Shown here piece by piece: positions 10,501 to 23,373 of a stretch of DNA of 64,000 nt. Position 1 is the stretch's first letter. Each line of letters begins with the position of its first letter. Location: NCBI RefSeq assembly GCF_036324505.1, contig NC_086352.1, positions 35,416,344 through 35,480,343 of the forward strand. The letters run 5' to 3'. The notes under the pieces were generated by a model that did not search any database, had not been told where the DNA came from, and saw nothing but the letters and a program-made list of their open reading frames with translations. A program made the position numbers and the translations under genes. Source of the DNA: Eleginops maclovinus (taxonomy: Eukaryota > Chordata > Actinopteri > Perciformes > Eleginopidae).

Positions 10501-12324
10501 GATCTCAAAATGACGCTTGAGCTTGGCGGGTTTCATAGCCTCGTTAGCCAACGACTCGTAGCACAAAACACAGTGTGGATTGGGATCCTCTCCATCTCCA
10601 GTCCAGAAAAATCCGAATTTTATGTAGTCGCTGTGATAATTTCTCTTCACTTTAGCGCTGGACTTTCCGCGATCAAGCCGAGTTTCACAGCTTTCAGCCG
10701 GGTGGTGGTTAGACGGCGAACCGCTCTCCTGGGACTCAGTAACGCACACAAAATCACATGTCGCTGCGGCTGAACCACTTGTAGTTGCTGGATCTCCTGC
10801 ATCAGGACGATGCACCTTGACTGTCACGTCAGATTTGTCATTTAATTTTCTTTTAACTGACCCTGTCTTTAGCCATCGATCCATCTTGTCAGTTGACAGC
10901 TCAAATTGACCGCGCAAATCATTTATGACGTAAGATCGTAACATAGGCTACGTAGATACGAACCTACGTAGCTACGCTACATCTATGCTACACTCTATAC
11001 TAGTCATTTTAAGACAGTTTGAGAAACACTTTAAACTTATAATATATTAATTTCAAATGTGACATTTTACCAAAATACTCACGGACCAATAGGGGTCGCT
11101 CACGGACCACCAGTGGTCCACGGACCACTCTTTGAGAAAGACTGATTTAGAGTAGCCTACTATATTACTACATTAGGCGTATATGATCATATTGTTATAA
11201 TTGCACTGTAGCCTAAGTCATAATTTGTTAGCCTATACTTTTAGTCATGTGTATTGTATGGAGTTTAATATCTGGGACTCAAGTTGCCAAAGCATCTGCT
11301 TACCCGCATATGTCTCTCATTCTTTCAGAATAAACCACATAATTTAAATACCCTGTCACCAGTGGAGTAAATAGAACTTCATATGTAGGCCTATGTGTAA
11401 CACCTGCACGGGCCCAAAGGGTATGTCGGTGTATAGCCTATTAGATAGGCCTATCCCCGAAATGAGAGTAAGAAAAACTTTCGGGAAGTCACTTACCTGT
11501 ATTAAGGCCAGAAAGCAAAACAGCATGAGGTTCTTGTCCAAGAAATCGCCAACGAAATCCCCTTCATCCTTTAGACGGTGAAAGTGGCCCAGCCAAAAGT
11601 CAACGCATTCTTTGCGGAGAAAGCCCCACCAGCTCTCGATCCTTTGGTTACTCGTGCTTCTTCCATACATGAAGCTTCGCTCACCTCCATGGGCATCAGT
11701 GTCGTTGCGGCGAAGGTGGCGTTGCATGTCTCGGATAGAGCAGTTTTCTGTCCCCATGTCCGTCCTGACAATACGAGCACACCCTCCAAGTTCCTGCGCT
11801 GTTTCCAGGTAGTAGCCTCCTACCACCTTGGGGTCGCTGCTGGTGCAGTAGGCATTTAACCAGAGCATTCGCCTAGAAAACCCGTCAATGGCCCCGTTGA
11901 TACAAATGCCGAAGGGTTTCAATTTGTCATAAGAATCGACATGCCAAATAAAATTCGGTCCCTTGGCGAAGTATGCCCTTCGAGACAGTCTCCTGCTTCT
12001 CCTACGCTCTGTTCCCTCCGGATCCAATGTGGACAATATGATCCTGACATCCTCCTTCCTGATGGACATGCCCTTCTCTTGACATCTGGCATGCATAACT
12101 CGGTAGCCATGCAGGCCTCCAGAGTCTCGGAGTCCTCTCCGAATAAAGCGCACGGCATCTTCTAGTGTATCATGCCTCCGCCGAAACAGACCGTTTTTCT
12201 TTAAAATGCGCTTCAGAGTCTTCATGCTAATAATCACATTGTGCCTCACTGACAAAGCCTCCAGTATATTATTATATGAGAGCCCAAGGTTAAAGTAAAA
12301 CTTAATAAAGTCCAGGTTATCCAT
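7520..12324 (-). CDS. IS3EU-like DDE transposase (rve/integrase core)
   Basis: Two exons join in phase 0: 12324-11497 (276 codons) and 7879-7520 (119 codons plus stop), about 395 residues. The donor is CAG/GTAAGT and the acceptor is CTCTGCAG. The start MDNLDFIKF was chosen as the last ATG before the conserved region. Residues 1-50 look helix-turn-helix. LHGYRVMHARC at about 71-81 resembles the HTH_21 region of bacterial IS3 OrfB. The catalytic triad is visible as D130 (IWHVDSYDK), D189 (VRTDMGTEN) and E230 (NQRIESWWG). The second exon adds a conserved C-terminal region (HVPHGRPDAMY, RLRPS-type context). The product should cut and join transposon ends in the nucleus. No stop codon interrupts it. 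The 3.6 kb intron contains a complete hAT insertion that leaves both splice sites intact. Confidence 0.85.
8227..11144 (-). mobile_element. hAT transposon, ZBED5-like, copy 1 (nested)
   Basis: The element is 2,918 bp with inverted ends CAGTGTTTCTCAAACTTTTT and CTCTTTGAGAAAGACTG. It is flanked by a perfect 8-bp target duplication, ATTTAGAG, at 8219-8226 and 11145-11152. It sits in the intron of the transposase of the larger element. Near 8325-8350 it carries a LINE-tail-like phrase (AAGCTTTATTAATCCCGAGG) present in both copies. Confidence 0.95.
8868..10944 (-). pseudogene. ZBED5-like hAT transposase, one frameshift
   Basis: Two overlapping frames make up the protein. The N-terminal part (10944-10450) has a BED/C2H2-type finger (CVLCYESLANEAMKPAKLKRHFEI pattern, CxxC then HxxxxH). 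The C-terminal part (10463-8868, 531 codons) has the hAT catalytic region, with LQLDESTDI, CTDGATAMTG, TEVRWLSRGKVL, and the dimerisation end PTTYNCEVGFSTL. The frames meet in a short GA run at about 10455-10470, where two bases appear to be missing. The second copy in this window has the same change. Everything else in this copy is open. Such proteins excise and insert the element in the nucleus. Confidence 0.9.
11145..11496 (-). other. Remainder of the transposase intron
   Basis: This is the intron between the nested hAT and the first transposase exon. Nothing else is recognised here. Confidence 0.5.
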
Positions 12325-12426
12325 GGTGACTGAAATCCAAATCAACCGTGTAGCCTATTGTGAGGTTGGAAATACAGAGCCCTATTCAAGGGAGCACAAA
12401 AGTTATTGTGAGGAAAAAAGTAGCCT

Positions 12427-12656
12427 ATTGCGAGGGAACGCAAAAGTTATTGCGAGGGAACGCAAAAAGTATTGCGAGGGAACGCAAAACTATTGCGTGG
12501 GAACGCAAAACTATTGCGAGGGAACGCAAAAAGCATTGCGAGGGAACGCAAAACTATTGCGAGGGAACGCAAAACTATTGCGAGGGAACGCAAAACTATT
12601 GCGTGGGAACGCAAAACTATTGCGAGGGAACGCAAAACTATTGCGAGGGAACGCAA
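12427..12656 (-). repeat. Right subterminal array: eleven copies of the palindromic unit, inverted
   Basis: Eleven units with core TTGCGAGGGAACGCAA (the reverse of the left-end unit) sit at 21-22 bp spacing, with two units carrying GCGTGGG. Degenerate units continue outward to about 12390. The arrays at the two ends point in opposite directions. Confidence 0.9.
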
Positions 12657-12695
12657 TGAAAATATTTACCAACGTGACCCTTCGCGGGCTCCGTA
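12640..12695 (-). repeat. Right terminal inverted repeat of the IS3EU-like element
   Basis: This is the inverse of 1780-1835 and ends in GGGCTCCGTA directly before CATATG. Confidence 0.85.
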
Positions 12696-12771
12696 CATAT
12701 GTACTGAGGAGCCGCATGAGACTGGGCAAAGAGCCGCATGCGGCTCGAGAGCCGCGGGTTGGCCACCCCTG
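12696..12771. mobile_element. Right piece of the hAT element split by the IS3EU-like transposon
   Basis: It begins with the second CATATG and continues TACTGAGGAGCCGC, as does the uninterrupted relative near 43446-43481. It ends in GGTTGGCCACCCCTG, an hAT-type terminus. Confidence 0.75.
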
Positions 12772-13327
12772 CCTTAGGGGGTTATTTACAACGCTAGTTC
12801 GACAATGTCAATTTATGCCTTGCACAGACTACAGGACTTTCAAAGTCATACGATCGCTTGCCAGTTCACACTACACAACTCGCTCGGGAGTGTTGAAGTC
12901 GTTGTGGTGTGCACACTACGCGATTGAACAGCGACAGGGGGTCACACTACACGATCTGCCACCAGGCGAAATCCCCGAGGAGTCTGTCTGGTCTCCAAAC
13001 TAGGTTTTGTCACGAAAACAAGCGAGAAGTGACACGGGAAATGAGGCGGATTTCGAACGTTACTATGTTTTACCTAGAAACTGTCAATAAGTAACTTTGC
13101 TGAAGCTTGTTAGCACATCAGCTAACGTTAACTTCAGTGAATTGTATAACCTAGCTACAACTTTACAGTTCAAAATCAGGTTTCAAACAGCTGTGTCGAC
13201 TTGTTGTGTAGGACAACGCTTGTTCGTTTTTGAAAGTTGTGCAGCTCCTCCCCTGGGCTTTTCCTCACCCTGTGTCTTGTGCTCTCATTGGCTGTAGTTC
13301 ATCGGCGCACCCATTACCAGGCACAAC
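12772..13327. mobile_element. Left part of an unclassified DNA element (phrases like CACACTACACGA)
   Basis: The sequence contains repeated TTCACACTACACAACTCG-like phrases that recur in inverse form near 18757-18775. It is interrupted at 13328 by a KIAA1586-like hAT. It may be a Harbinger-type or other non-autonomous element; the class is not established. No gene was seen. Confidence 0.4.
13320..13327. repeat. 8-bp target duplication GGCACAAC
   Basis: GGCACAAC precedes the CAGTGGTGTAG terminus at 13328 and is repeated at 18569-18576 after the CTACACCACTG terminus. Confidence 0.9.
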
Positions 13328-13847
13328 CAGTGGTGTAGTTTACTTTTTTGTAGCGGTATACTGTAATAATTGTACTCATCCATCCTAGAGCGACGCATTG
13401 CAGAGCGACACCTGTCTCGAAGCAACACCTCATGAACACCATCACACTCACTAATGCATATAGTATACATCGTGAGACTGGTTATGCGTTACCAACATGT
13501 CAATGTATTATAAGCATTTTTAGGTGACTTAACTGCCAGTGACATTAACAATAAAAAAAAAGAATGAACAATGATGGAAAAAGTCCAATTATCTTCTAGG
13601 GTTGAACAATTAATTGAATTTTTTATCAAAATCTCAATATGGCCTACTGCAATTTTCAAGTAATATACAATAAATATGGTCATGCTACAGATATCCTGAC
13701 CCACACATCATATTCTACACTTAAAACCTCTTTGTTTCACATAGATCTGCACAAATATCACACAATAATCATTTTAAACACATTTTTCAATGCATTAGAT
13801 ATTTATTCAAACAGCCCTATTAAATTCCATAAATCATTGTCAAACTA

Positions 13848-15451
13848 CAGTGGGGCAAAAAAGTATTTAGTCAGCCACCAATTGTGCAAGTTCTCCCATT
13901 TAAAAAGATGAGAGAGGCCTGTAATTTTCATCATAGGTACACTTCAACTATGAGAGACAGAATGGGGGAAACAATCCAGGAAATCACATTGTAGGATTTT
14001 TAATGAATTAATTGGTAAATTCCTCTGTAAAATAAGTATTTGGTCACCTACAAACAAGCAAGATTTCTGGCTCTCACAGACCTGTAACTTCTTCTTTAAG
14101 AGGCTCCTCTGTCCTCCACTCGTTACCTGTATTAATGGCACCTTTTTGAACTCGTTATCAGTATAAAAGACACCTGTCCACAACCTCAAACAGTCATACT
14201 CCAAACTCCACTATGGCCAAGACCAAAGAGCTGTCAAAGGAGACCCGAGACTAAATTGTAGACCTGCACCAGGCTGGGGAAACTGAATCTGCAATAGGTA
14301 AGCAGCTTGGTGTGAAGAAATCAACTGTGGGAGCAATTATTAGAAAATGGAAGACATACAAGACCACTGCTAATCTCCCTCGATCTGGGGCTCCACGCAA
14401 GATCTCACCCCGTCGGGTCAAAATGATCACAAGAACGGTGAGCAAAAATCCCAGAACCACACGGGGGGACCTAGTCAATGACCTGCAGAGAGCTGGGACC
14501 AAAGTAACAGAGGCTACCATCAGTAACACCCTACGCCGCCAGGGACTTAAATCCTGCACTTCCAGACGTGTCCCCCTGCTTAAGCCAGTACATGTCCAGG
14601 CCCGTCTGAAGTTTGCTAGAGGGCATTTGGATGATCCAGAAGAGGATTGGGAGAATGTCATATGGTCAGATGAAACCAAAATAGAACTTTTTGGTAAAAA
14701 CTCAACTCGTCGTGTTTGGAGGAGAAAGAATGCAGAGTTGCATCCAAAGAACACCATACCTACTGTGAAGCATGGGGGTGGAAACATCATGCTTTGGGGC
14801 TGTTTTTCTGCAAAGGGACCAGGACGACTGATCCGTGTAAAGGAAAGAATGAATGGGGCCATGTATCGTGAGATTTTGAGTGAAAACCTCCTTCCATCAG
14901 CAAGGGCACTGAAGATGAAGCATGGCTGGGTCTTTCAGCATGACAATGATCCCAAACACACCGCCAGGGCAACGAAGGAGTGGCTTCGTAAGAAGCATTT
15001 CAAGGTCCTGGAGTGGCCTAGCCAGTCTCCAGATCTCAAACCCATAGAAAATCTTTGGAGGGAGTTGAAAGTCCGTGTTGCCCAGCGACAGCCCCAAAAC
15101 ATCACTGCTTTAGAGGAGATCTGCATGGAGGAATGGGCCAAAATACCAGCAACAGTGTGTGAAAACCTTGTGAAGATTTACAGAAAACGTTTGACCTCTG
15201 TCATTGCCAACAAAGGGTATATTACAAAGTATTGAGATGAACTTTTGTTATTGACCAAATACTTATTTTCCACAATCATTTGAAAATAAATTCATTAAAA
15301 ATCCTACAATGTGATTTCCTGGATTTTTTTTTCTCATTTTGTCTCTCATAGTTGAGGTATACCTATGATAAAAATTACAGGCCTCTCTCATCTTTTTAAA
15401 TGGGAGAACTTGCACAATTGGTGGCTGACTAAATACTTTTTTGCCCCACTG
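13848..15451 (+). mobile_element. Tc1/mariner transposon with long inverted repeats
   Basis: It is flanked by TA (13846-13847 and 15452-15453). The inverted ends start CAGTGGGGCAAAAAAGTATT and extend for about 200 bases each (about 13848-14045 and 15252-15451). Between them is a nearly intact transposase. Confidence 0.95.
14213..15235 (+). pseudogene. Tc1 transposase, open except for one early stop
   Basis: Translation from the usual start MAKTKELSK at 14213 meets a TAA at 14252-14254, codon 14. After that the frame is open for about 326 codons to the stop at 15235, so full family length (about 340) is otherwise kept. The paired-like DNA-binding part has VGAIIRKWK and [10 protein letters not shown]. 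The catalytic triad is seen in [23 protein letters not shown] and [11 protein letters not shown]. It acts by cut-and-paste at TA sites. An internal ATG at 14312 would give a protein lacking part of the first DNA-binding helix set. Confidence 0.93.
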
Positions 15452-15663
15452 TATGTACTGTATCAGCTTAAATGAACAAGCAAACATCCTTGTGCTACAA
15501 GACACATTAGCTTCAAACAAGAAACAAATTAACAAATAAGCTTCACCTCAATAAATGAGGGTTGAAAAAGCACTCAACATGTCCATACTGGGTTCAATGT
15601 GTTAGTCCACAAGTCCACAAGTGTTCCAAAAGGATGGAACACTTCTAGACATAGTCTGGTAGT

Positions 15664-18255
<2,592 letters not shown>

Positions 18256-18568
18256 TTCATTTTTGCTTCCTGTTTAGCGCTCCGCGAACTTGAATGGTGG
18301 ACGGATCAAATTCTGATAATGTTAGAGAAACGTGGGGTTTGTCGGAGCCGAAAAAAGCGTGTTGCTGTTGCTTAGCAACAGGCTACAGGCAACAGAAGCC
18401 CCAGATGTCCAAAAGTATTAACACAGAAGGGGCGAAAGCGTGAAAGCGCAGTCACAAAATGATGTTGTTACGTATCATCGCTCATTTTTAAGAGGGTATA
18501 CGGAAATCACCGTCATTTTCTTGTGGGAATACGGCGTATACCAGCGTATCACGTAGACTACACCACTG

Positions 18569-18800
18569 GGCACAACCCTTTTAACACTACAGGATTTGGA
18601 CTCGCCGACAGGTCCAGATATTTAGCTTGGTAGATATCAGTCGGGCGTCGGGGAGGCGTCGGGGAGTCTCTTGAGCAGTTCAGACATAACAATCCGACGC
18701 CGACTGCCGAGCGGGGATTTAACGCCGATTTAGTGCCGACTCGGCCGATTGGGCTAAAAATCGTGTAGTGTGAACTTGGCATAACGGAGCCAAAGTTCAC
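18569..18800. mobile_element. Right part of the split unclassified DNA element
   Basis: It starts with the second GGCACAAC. It ends near AAATCGTGTAGTGTGAACTT, the inverse of a phrase in the left part. It includes a GC-rich stretch with many CGGCG and CGACG motifs. Confidence 0.4.
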
Positions 18801-18957
18801 ACATAAGCTGGTGCGCAGTGCTCATGGATGAATTAATGTTTTTATGAGCATTGAAAACATTATAATGAGAACCACATCCAAGTATGATAGGGTTCATTTG
18901 AGTAGCACTACCAAACATTTTTACTGTGTAGATAGAGTACTCTACGAGCCTCTAGAT

Positions 18958-21874
18958 CAGTGTTTCTCAAACTTTTTCAGACCAAGGACCACTTAACCAA
19001 TAAAAAAATACTCACGGACCACCTAACTCCCCCAATATCCCAAAACAAGATTCAAGATTCAAGAAGCTTTATTAATCCCGAGGGAAATTGAGGTGCAACA
19101 GTTCAATACAAAGAACGAAGGAGAAATATACACTAAATATAACTAAATATAAACTAGAATAAATACAATAGGCCTGCTTACTACTCCAACAGTATATTAC
19201 AAATTACAACCTAATAATAACAGCTTTATGTGACCTTCTCTATATCGCTCGTTCACACATTAAATCAACAATACAAATACAACTACGGATTCTACAAGCA
19301 TTTCGTTCACATGCGATTTAAACGGTAAATGCTGATAGATTTTACACATCATATGAAACATAGACTACATTTATTACTGAGTTTATGTCCGAGCGAACAG
19401 AGAGATACGCAAAATGCACCGCATTTAGTACCACACAAACTTCTGCTGTGTATTTTCAAAAATAAAACACAGTAAAACTATGGTTGCAGGCCCAAATTTA
19501 ACAAGAATTTAACAATAGACACAAGGTAATTATTTACACTGTTACATTTACAAATAGCATTGTTTACTCACTCATACACTGTGTGTCTCTGTTGCTACCT
19601 AATGGGAGGAATGGTGCTGCTTTTGCTGAGACATCAGTGAAACAATGTCTGGATCCAAACTGGAGAGTTTTAGTCTCATATCACAGTCCACATTGATCCT
19701 GTTACGCTGCTTTGTTTTCAGACCAACAAGTGTAGAAAAACCAACTTCACAGTTGTAGGTGGTTGGAAACGGCATCAACCGTTTCAGAGCAGCGTCAGCC
19801 AGCTCTGGGTGCTCAGGCTGGACGTGGACCCAAAAGTCCGTCAAGCTTTTCTCTCTGAAAGTCGTCCTCAGTGTCCCATCAGATGCGATGTCCACAAGGC
19901 TGTCAACCTGTCTTGATGGGAGCTTGGAACTGACGTGTTCGATGTGCGTTTGGTCCACAAATGGATTCCTGATCCACTCATAGCCTGCATCTAGTTCTGG
20001 GAAATATCTTCCCAGCTGAAAGTGAAGGCCTTGCAGATGTTCCTTGAAGGCTGCAACTGTGCCGCCGTCCAGCTCTTCATCTGCAGCGAGGAGAAAACCC
20101 ACAAGCGTCGGAAAACAGTCAAACTCCTGGCGATCCAGACGGACACACCACAATTCCATCTTGAGGCGTGCAGCTTTAATTTTGTCCTGCACATTGAAGG
20201 CGGTGACGGCTTTTCCCTGCAGCGCTAAGTTCAAAGCATTGAGTGCGCTTAAGACATCGGCCAGGTATGCCAATTTTGAGAGCCACTGGAAATCATGCAG
20301 TCTGTCATACAGTTCAACAGTATGATGCAATAATAACATCACCTCATCGCGCAGTTCAAATAGACGGGTGAGAACTTTCCCACGCGACAGCCAGCGAACT
20401 TCAGTATGGAAAAGCAGTTTTGTGTGTTCACTTCCCATTTCATCACACAGAGCTTTAAAAAGACGTGTGTTCAGTGCTTTGGTTTTTATTGTATTAACAA
20501 TTTTCACAGACTCGTCCAGTACTGATTTGAGGCATGGTGGCATTTTTTTCACAGCCAGCTGTTCTCTGTGAATGCAACAGTGTGTTGCTGTGGCGCAAGG
20601 TGCAACTGCGCATACGCGCGCTGCCAGTCCCTTGTGTTTCCCAGTCATTGCAGTTGCACCATCTGTGCAAATACCAACACATCGTGTCCAGTCGATATTA
20701 TTCTGCAGGATAAATCGTTGACTGAGTCAAAAATGGCTTCCCCTGTGGTGTTGGTCGGCAGGGAACGACAAAACAGAAATTCATCCTGCACACCGCCATC
20801 ATAAATGTACCTTACAAAACACAGCAGATTTGCCTCATTCACGATATCAGTTGACTCGTCCAGTTGCAGTGTGAAAAACTGGCTTTGGCGTAAACGTGTG
20901 ATCAGCTGATCTTTCACATTTTCGGCCATGGCTGTTATTCGCCGCTGGACAGTATCATTGGAGAGGGAGACCCTGCTAATTTCGTCGCTTGCTTTCTCCC
21001 CAAACAATACATTAGCCATAACCTTGGCAGCTGGTTTGACTAAATTCTCACCTATCGAATGAGGTTTCCCTGTTTTTGCGATAAGAAGGGATACCCTGTA
21101 TGATGCCTCTGTAGCCTTCGCATTTTCCCCCGTCGCAAAAAAATGTGAGGGCGCCTTCGTCATGTGTTTTTTAAGTTCATCACGTTCTCTCAAACAATGC
21201 TAAAGGTTTCCCGATGTAATCCTTGTGTTTGATCTCAAAATGACGCTTGAGCTTGGCGGGTTTCATAGCCTCGTTAGCCAACGACTCGTAGCACAAAACA
21301 CAGTGTGGATTGGGATCCTCTTCATCTCCAGTCCAGAAAAATCCGAATTTTATGTAGTCGCTGTGATAATTTCTCTTCACTTTAGCGCTGGACTTTCCGC
21401 GATCAAGCCGAGTTTCACAGCTTTCAGCCGGGTGGTGGTTAGACGGCGAACCGCTCTCCTGGGACTCAGTAACGCACACAAAATCACATGTCGCTGCGGC
21501 TGAACCACTTGTAGTTGCTGGATCTCCTGCATCAGGACGATGCACCTTGACTGTCACGTCAGATTTGTCATTTAATTTTCTTTTAACTAACCCTGTCTTT
21601 AGCCATCGATCCATCTTGTCAGTTGACAGCTCAAATTGACCGCGCAAATCATTTATGACGTAAGATCGTAACATAGGCTACGTAGATACGAACCTACGTA
21701 GCTACGCTACATCTATGCTACACTCTATACTAGTCATTTTAAGACAGTTTGAGAAACACTTTAAACTTATAATATATTAATTTCAAATGTGACATTTTAC
21801 CAAAATACTCACGGACCAATAGGGGTCGCTCACGGACCACCAGTGGTCCACGGACCACTCTTTGAGAAAGACTG
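18958..21874 (-). mobile_element. hAT transposon, ZBED5-like, copy 2
   Basis: The ends are identical to those of copy 1 (8227-11144). It is 2,917 bp, one base shorter. The flanking 8 bp are CTCTAGAT (18950-18957) and CTCTAAAT (21875-21882), a target duplication with one mismatch that differs from that of copy 1, so it is an independent insertion. About a dozen differences from copy 1 were seen by eye. Confidence 0.95.
19599..21674 (-). pseudogene. ZBED5-like hAT transposase, two frameshifts
   Basis: The domain order is the same as in copy 1: finger frame 21674-21180, middle frame 21193-20645, catalytic and dimerisation frame 20648-19599. It shares the GA-run frameshift with copy 1. It has an additional one-base deletion near 20710 (GATGAAATC in copy 1, GATAAATC here), which truncates the frame at codon 182. 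Confidence 0.92.
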
Positions 21875-21882
21875 CTCTAAAT

Positions 21883-22489
21883 AAACATGAAATGCATTGT
21901 TGGACTTAACATTACTTTTTAAAGTAACCACGTTAGCCTTCAAATAAGCTAATCATAACATAGCACTGCAATGAGGTTATTGTAGGGGGGCGCGAGTATT
22001 GTAGGGGGGCATCCCCCCCCGAACATTTTTGAAATTCATAACTCTCTGAAACACTATTTCTTGCATTTTGAGGTGCAAATTTTGTGGAATACAGCCACGT
22101 TTTTGTCTTTGTTACAACATTATTTTTGTGCTTAGACTGGGAGGAGGTATGTGTGTGTGTCGGAGGGTGGGGAAGACCAGATCATTTTTTGGTAATATTA
22201 TATTTACACTGATTGATATACAATATAATATGTTTCATAAGTTAATACAAAGAACAGTGAGTGTAACTGAAACTAAAAGGTACAACTTAATTGTCACATA
22301 CATTTTGCATTTTTTGTATTATTCAATTTTGTTAAACTATATCATATATTTATGCAAGACACTTAGCATACAGCTGTATTAGCTATTTGTTTGGGATGGT
22401 TTTCTGACCTTTCACACCTTTGAACATTCACACAAGAAAACAATTCTTACATGACTACTCTGCTGGAAGAAGCTGGAGATTGTTGTCTG
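21883..22489. other. Unclassified stretch
   Basis: AT-rich sequence with a short GT run and G/C homopolymers near 21985-22020. No gene or terminal repeat was recognised. It may be the body of the hAT-Ac remnant that follows. Confidence 0.3.
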
Positions 22490-23373
22490 TGTTCTTCCTC
22501 TTTTCCTCATCTTTCACAGTAACTTGAAGAAAGAATTTTCATTTAGCCTTCATATCAAATCAAATATTATAAAGGATATTATCAGAGGACGCCCAGAGGC
22601 CCACCTGCCTAAAAGCCTGCTGTCAGGAATGAGGTGCTTGTGTACTTTGGGCAGAAACCCATTCCAAAAAGACAAAAACCCACTCCAATGGTGGAAGGAA
22701 AGTGAAACGAAGTTTCCTGCCCTGGCTGTTGTGGTGAAATCCTATCTGGCTGCCCCTGCAACATCCACACCTTCTGAACGTCTGTTCTCAGCACCAGGGA
22801 CCATTGTGAGCAAAAAAAAGAGCAAGCCTCACCAAAGAGCATGTGGATATGCTCACATTCCTCCACAGTAATTCAGAGTAGGTAGTGTAGTAGAGGAGTA
22901 AAGAGTGGTGATGGATGAGAGGGAGGACAGAAGGAGGAAAATGGACAGTACTATATTGCACCCTCTTCATTACCATGTAAGCTGACAGAATAGCAGTTAA
23001 GATAGTCAGTTTGATTGTGCATCAGGTTTAATGTTAGGACTGTTATATTGTGTTAAAACACTAAGGAATTTCTGTACTGTGCACTGCACAGTGTTTGTTT
23101 TTGCACTGCATTTTTTTTATCTTTTGTAATTGTGTACAGGAGAGATTTTTGTTTGACTGTAAAACAGTAAACAGGCTGGCCTTTTTATTTTGTATAATTT
23201 TATTTATTATATATATATTTTTTTGCTGTGCAAAACAGTGTTGTTTAATAAAGTATATTATTAAGAATTGTTTGGTATTTATTTGAGATACATTATGGTT
23301 TTTATTAATCGAGCAACAGAAAAATAATCGTTAGACTAATCGATAAAATAACCGCCCGACTAATTGTTTAAAA
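22490..23373 (+). pseudogene. hAT-Ac (ZBED1-like) remnant: transposase C terminus and 3' end
   Basis: Around 22665-22850 the plus strand encodes the hAT dimerisation domain, with NPLQWWKESETKFPALAVV, ATSTPSERLFS and then SKKK. A frameshift inside the A-run at about 22812 separates this from DMLTFLHSN in another frame. The downstream part ends in AATCG-rich sequence typical of the 3' end of this family. It is cut at 23373 by another hAT and resumes at 25842-25862. Confidence 0.8.

Larger units (their letters stand above)
1780..12695. mobile_element. IS3EU-like DNA transposon carrying a DDE transposase and a HECT-type protein
   Basis: The element is 10,916 bp and is bounded by inverted ends that read TACGGAGCCCGCGAAGGGTC inward from 1780 and, on the other strand, from 12695. 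The inverted match continues for about 55 bases into a repeat array on each side. Both ends abut CATATG. Inside are two convergent spliced genes: a HECT-type protein at 2920-6607 (plus) and an rve-type transposase at 7520-12324 (minus). A foldback repeat, a Tc1-type MITE and a complete ZBED5-like hAT are nested inside. The ends beginning TAC, the 6-bp duplication and the IS3-like transposase together point to the IS3EU superfamily. That name is from memory and was not checked by search. Confidence 0.85.

Noticed and set aside
12323..13003. Long open frames across the right array
   Set aside because: Same artefact as at the left array, on the opposite strand.
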